Below are positions 59,503 to 64,000 of a stretch of DNA of 64,000 nucleotides, piece after piece. Numbering within the stretch: position 1 is the stretch's first letter; every line of letters begins with the position of its first letter. Position numbers and translations under genes: made by a program. Under the pieces are notes generated by a model. That model was not told where the DNA came from and did no database searches. It saw only the letters and a program-made list of their open reading frames with translations. The stretch is from NCBI GenBank assembly GCA_958295665.1, contig OY282560.1, positions 41,417,044 through 41,481,043 on the forward strand. The letters run 5' to 3'. The stretch is from Tipula vernalis. Lineage: Eukaryota > Arthropoda > Insecta > Diptera > Tipulidae.

Positions 59503-62386
59503 CCCTTTGAAACCTGACTTTGTTCTAGAAAAGTAAAAAAAAAAAATTTTCTGTTTTTCCGAAAGAAAATAAGTTTTGAAAATTATACAGTGAGAGAAAA
59601 ATCAAATTTGGTATATTTTAGGTGGCCTACCAGATTGTCCAATCCGTATGGACATTCTGGCTCAAGTGTTGCAAAAAAAGTAAAAATGTTTAATGGAGTT
59701 TATCTAATGTATTTGAAAATAAATTAAATATAATAATCACTTCAGTCTTACAAAATTCATAAATAATAACAGTAAAGTTAAAATGATAAAAATAACTTAA
59801 AAATAAAAACAAAATTAATGAAATATTTCAATTGAAGATATCACAATTCAATTACATATTAAAATTTTTATAACTTGCTTGTCTACGTATGAAATTTGAC
59901 AAAGCAGTTCCTTTCATTTAGGAAGCATAAATGAACTTTGCATTTACTGCAGAATACATGTGTCTTTTTCGCACATTTTTCCAATTTGCAACGCGACGCT
60001 TCTTTCTTGCTGTCAAATATGGGCCAGTGATTTTCACAATCATAACGAAAGTCCACATATATGGCCTTATTTCGACTTGACTCCTTTTCGAGGAAGGAAA
60101 TGACGGTGCTTTCGATAATTCTTCGGCTTTTGGACGCCCTCGTTTTCGTAGATTACTGGTCTGATTATTCATCGCCATTAATGATTTAGCTACGCTTAAT
60201 TGAAATTCCAATAAAGATTTTATTTTGTTACTGGGCAGCCCTTTTTTTTCGGCACTGGTTTTATACTCAATCCAACTAGCAGAACACGCAAAATTTAGAA
60301 AATGAGTTGTAATTTGTAATGGCCATTTCTTTGACTTAATGAACACTCTATAGTACCCAATTAGTTGATCGAGAAGATCGACCCCTCCCATCGACTCGTT
60401 GTACCTCTTGATCACTTCAGGTTGCGGCACTTCCACATGTTTTTTCTTTTTTTTGTCCCATCGTGTGCAATTTACCGGTGATCCAACTCCAACGAAATTA
60501 GAAGCGATGTGGACCGGTTTGTTGTCCAACCACTTTACTAATGCTATATGCTTATTTCTTGTACATAATTGTTCATAATATCCTCTGCTGTTTTTTTAAA
60601 AGCTTTATCCTCTGTAAATTTTGGATTAAAGAATCGGTTTATTCTAACCGTTCCAGCAGCGTTGATACCCATTTCCTGTAGTATTTCGAACAGGTAGTAG
60701 CTGCTAAAATAGTTATCCAAGTACAGCTTGTGACCTTTCGATTCCAATCTTGCTGCAAGGTGTAGCACAACAGATGGTCCAAATCCAAACTTTTTTAAAT
60801 TATATTCGGATAAGCCAGTATTAGATCCCTGATGCAAGATAAAGTCTTAAGGCTGACCAGATTTTCCACACAGTACAAACTTTTTTATACCCCAAGGTTT
60901 TGGTTTATTTTTGACATACTGTTTGGCTGATAGTCGTCCTTTAAACGGAATCACTTGCTCATCCACACAGATATTTTCTTCTAAATTAAGTTGATTGCAT
61001 CGAGATCTTATGGTGTCAATTAGAGGGCGAAGTTTATAATACAGATCAGTGTTGTTGGATAGTATATCTAACACATTTACGTAATGCAAATTGGTCCTTA
61101 GTTGAAAAAAACGATCGCGTGTCATTGCATTTGACACTAAGTCCATTCCCATCTCGCGATTCCAGTAGATACTCAGTTGAGGCATCTTAGTTGCACCAAT
61201 GAATAAATGTATTCCCATTAATCGCATGATTTCGAATTCATCTGTTGGTTTAAAAGCATGATTGTTTTGCATGGCGTATAAATTGGTATTAGATGCCATA
61301 ATGCAAAAAAGTTCGTTAGTAAAATACCTTTGGAAATATGATAGAGGTGAGTATTCGCCAATCATCTCGTCGCTATCATCTTCAATTTGTGATTTTGGTT
61401 CGTAAGGGATTTCAACACAATCCGATTTTTTCCGCCATTGTATGTCCTTCTTATTAGTAAGGCTCATATTTGTGTCTGCTTTAGTGAAATCAAGTATTTC
61501 TATATTTACGTCATTGTTCATCACTATATTCCCTTCAAGTGTTGCAGAGGCAAGAACAGTTATTTGTTGATCGTCAATATTTGCCGCAGGTATATCGAAA
61601 TACGCCAAATTAGAAGAAACAGTATCATTATGCGAACATTCTGCATTCTCCTGTAGGTTTAGGTCATCCTCCATTTGTTCTCTTTCGATTCTAGTAGTGC
61701 GAGTCAATCTGGAGTTGGGTTCAGGTTCTGTATTTAAAACTGATTCATCAATTTCCTCCTCATCTGAACTCTCCATCAACAAGGCATATATTTCCTCTTC
61801 GGTCAACTTTTTATTTCGAGACATACTTTAAATAAAAAAAAATAATAATAATAATAAAATTTAATAATTGAAATTTAATATTTAGATGTTAAGTATTTCC
61901 TGTAACAAAAATACTAAATTCAACAACAATAGATACGAAAAGTCCATCCCAGTGAACAAAGTGAATTATGTCCACTGTGATGGACATTATACTTCTAATG
62001 GTTTGTCCATCCAGATGGACATTATGATTTTATCGAAAAAAATATATATTTAATTATTTAAAAGAAAAAATAAGCGATAATCATAAACTAGAAAACATGT
62101 TTATCACCAAAATATTTTTTTAAAACACATATTTATTACTGCAAAACTATAAATTACACTTTGACATTAAAAATTTTTCTTACCTGGTGAAACGCGTATG
62201 ATCTTGTCAAAATAGCTGTTAAAACTAAAATATTTCCTATTAGATTTTAATTTTAACGCCAAAAGATTGGAACTAACACATAAAAGAGAAAGAGAAAACA
62301 AAAAAACCTACACCGATATTGTTTGTTTGCTTTAAATACTAATGTAAAATTTTTGTCCCTCTGTATGGACAATGGGTTTGAAAGGG
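59503..62386 (-). mobile_element. piggyBac element, nearly complete
   Basis: A 2884-bp element with TTAA target duplications (59499-59502, 62387-62390) and inverted ends CCCTTTGAAACC. Repeats of GTCCAT/ATGGACA occur subterminally on both sides (about 59640-59655 and 61942-62030, 62355-62370). One minus-strand transposase gene lies inside with a few disabling changes. It is the best-preserved DNA transposon on the right side. Confidence 0.95.
59918..61824 (-). pseudogene. piggyBac transposase, one stop and frameshifts
   Basis: ATG 61824 opens 325 codons: an acidic N-terminus (KKLTEEEIYALLMESSDEEE), then SPLSYFQRYFTNELFCIMAS, GIHLFIGATKMPQLSIYW, and the first catalytic Asp in ICVDEQVIPFKGRLSAKQYV. 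One in-frame TAA (about 60847) follows GKSGQP. The same frame continues to 60544 with the second Asp in HKLYLDNYFSSYYLFEIL. A frameshift near 60535 leads to the frame 60529-59918 with the third Asp in YNESMGGVDLLDQLIGYYRV. A further shift near 60050 puts the C-terminal cysteine-rich domain (CKLEKCAKKTHVFCSKCKVHLC) in another frame. All three Asp of the DDD triad are retained. The protein would be a cut-and-paste TTAA-specific transposase of about 600 aa, near family length. Confidence 0.92.
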
Positions 62387-62390
62387 TTAA

Positions 62391-64000
62391 ATTTCTAATT
62401 TTATTAATTCGAAACTAAACTAATTATAGATTTAATTGAATTAAATTCTTAAAGAACGTCATTTTATTTGTGAAATATTTTAAATAACGATTGGTCTAAT
62501 ATTTTCTAACAACTACGGTACAATAAACCTTGACAGACACAAAGATTATAGCGATATTCTCATAATAGCGGCTCCACCTACGGTTTAAGATACCGTAAAG
62601 TAGAACCAACAACATTTCGTACAGCTTTGGAAGCTAAATACACGCAAAATTAAACAATGAATACTTTTTCGACAGTGCAAGCAGTTTTTCCGAGAAAATT
62701 TTGCAATTTTTAAATTTTTTTTTTTTTTTATTTATTTTTATTTTAAAATTAAATTCCTCATTTCCCAGAATTTATTATTTTTCGATATTTTCATTTTAAA
62801 ATTAAATTCTCCATTTCCATCCAACGGATGTAGCAATTTTGAGAAAGATTTCTTTCCAGCAATAAATTTCATCTGAACTTGACAAATATTGAACGAAAAA
62901 TTATAAGATTTGCGATAGTTCAAACGGGGAAGAAGAGCGGTTTCCTACACACTGCAGTAGCCAATTGCAATGCCACATTCGACTAGTTTTAGTAGTTTCG
63001 GGTGGCACTGATACCACCACCAAGACGCCAACGTATAGATTTTGAAAACCACAATAAATTGAAAATATTATTTTATGCTATTGTATAATACGGGCCTAAT
63101 GAAAGGATGGTTGATACTCTGCATGATCCGTGACACGTATTTTCTTTAAAAAATGAAACCTAACCAATACTTAGGCTGCGGCCAAATTCTCGAGTGTGCC
63201 CGCAGTACAATTGTAATGCTACATCATGCCAATTACCAAAAACATAAATCACGATTATCAAAATATTTCTTGTAAATTTAGAACCGGACTTGGTTGTACC
63301 AAATAGAAATAGATGCATAGGCCTTACAGTGCTGCATGCTATTTGGTTTTCAACATATAAAAAGCTTAAATGGTGCATTTTGGGCAGGTTCTACGACTAG
63401 GTCACGTCCAAATTGAATTTAATTTTTGCTATTGTGATTTGTAAATTTTAAATGTAGTAAATGTTTTCATTTTTCTTGCTTCTTCAAAAAAAAATTTGAA
63501 AATCTATTTTTCAGATTTATGATTAATATTTCTGACAGCTTCAGCTTTGAAGCTCTTGACAATTTTATTTTTTTTTTAATTTTGACGTAATTTTATTATT
63601 TTCTAAATTTCTTGTTTTGTTTTTAATTTTAACTTTGTTTAATAAATGGTGATTATTTTTTTTAAGAACTTAACGGCGAGAAATTTTTAGAAACTTTTGA
63701 AAAAGATGAGAAAATATTAATTCCGTCAAGTTATTCTGTTGTGAAATTATTAAAAAAGTTACGGTCGACAGTTTTCGAGTATGTGGCATAAGTTAACAAA
63801 TTGCGAGGACATTAGTTGAAAGACCTACATCCTCAACAACCTTTTAAATAAATTAAAAGGTTGAAATTAATATTTTTGTCGGGTACTACAACATCATAGA
63901 CATTTCTCAGATTCGCTACTGGCTTAACTACATATGGTATTATTTATTTTCAATTGTTGTTCCAATTTTCCAATTATTTAATTGATTGATTTTCTTACCG
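62391..64000. other. Right-end AT-rich spacer
   Basis: No recognisable gene. About 62950-63420 has moderately higher complexity (WHDVALQLYCGHTREFG in a minus frame at 63160-63378) that may be a transposon scrap I cannot place. Poly-T runs lie at 62717 and 63567. Confidence 0.4.

Overview
This window looks like nuclear DNA from a higher dipteran (fly). It is AT-rich, most of the sequence is transposable-element remains, and the few host genes have short GT-AG introns and fly-like families (a Dpr immunoglobulin protein, COG6). I found no rRNA, tRNA, CRISPR or bacterial-type operon. The species cannot be named from the sequence alone.

Host genes. (1) 15526-16040 (+): the last two coding exons of a dpr-family cell-surface Ig gene. 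Its earlier exons were not found, so the TE-rich left part is probably its intron or upstream DNA. (2) 33389-33899 (-): a four-exon gene for a 100-residue secreted, six-cysteine protein. All exons are short; the frame is open across every junction, and it has a TATA-like box and a poly(A) signal. I do not recognise the family, and it is the most interesting gene here. (3) 35122-37176 (+): a complete four-exon COG6 gene (619 aa) without interruptions. (4) Weak candidates: a 7-codon first exon at 43006 and unexplained ORFs at 2174, 12517, 34079 and 46950.

Mobile elements, left to right: an internally deleted R1/LOA-type LINE (1-1925, -); a Ty3/Gypsy RT scrap (3430-3690); a BEL/Pao relic (3847-10530) carrying a Tc1-like element with TIRs over 400 bp in its gag (3989-5640) and a two-gene PIF/Harbinger element in its integrase (7091-10341); a hAT element with an 8-bp target duplication and a mariner scrap inside it (20042-22034); a deleted mariner (22379-23300); a Ty3/Gypsy-type LTR element with a SAP-domain gag and most of pol missing (26341-29631); a 314-bp almost perfect tandem duplication (32150-32777); a Jockey-like LINE with a 10-bp target duplication inserted into a MITE (37756-42410); a BEL integrase scrap (44145-44440); a pseudogene of an unclassified DDE-like family (44860-45890); two MITEs (46621-46776, 47781-48035); LINE RT and endonuclease relics (48416-50460); a decayed mariner (50472-51590); a fold-back element (55498-55900); a mariner/Tc1 N-terminal scrap (55955-56290); another LINE relic (57430-58990); and a nearly complete piggyBac element with TTAA target sites (59503-62386).

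The rest is AT-rich spacer with degenerate repeats: GTTGAG-type arrays in opposite orientations (12780-14310), a dispersed repeat with several copies (about 14600, 17640, 22270/23330, 31100), and a hairpin-forming repeat (18660-19150, related to 30420-30790). Nested insertions give a relative chronology: BEL before Tc1 and Harbinger, MITE before Jockey LINE, hAT before or around a mariner scrap.
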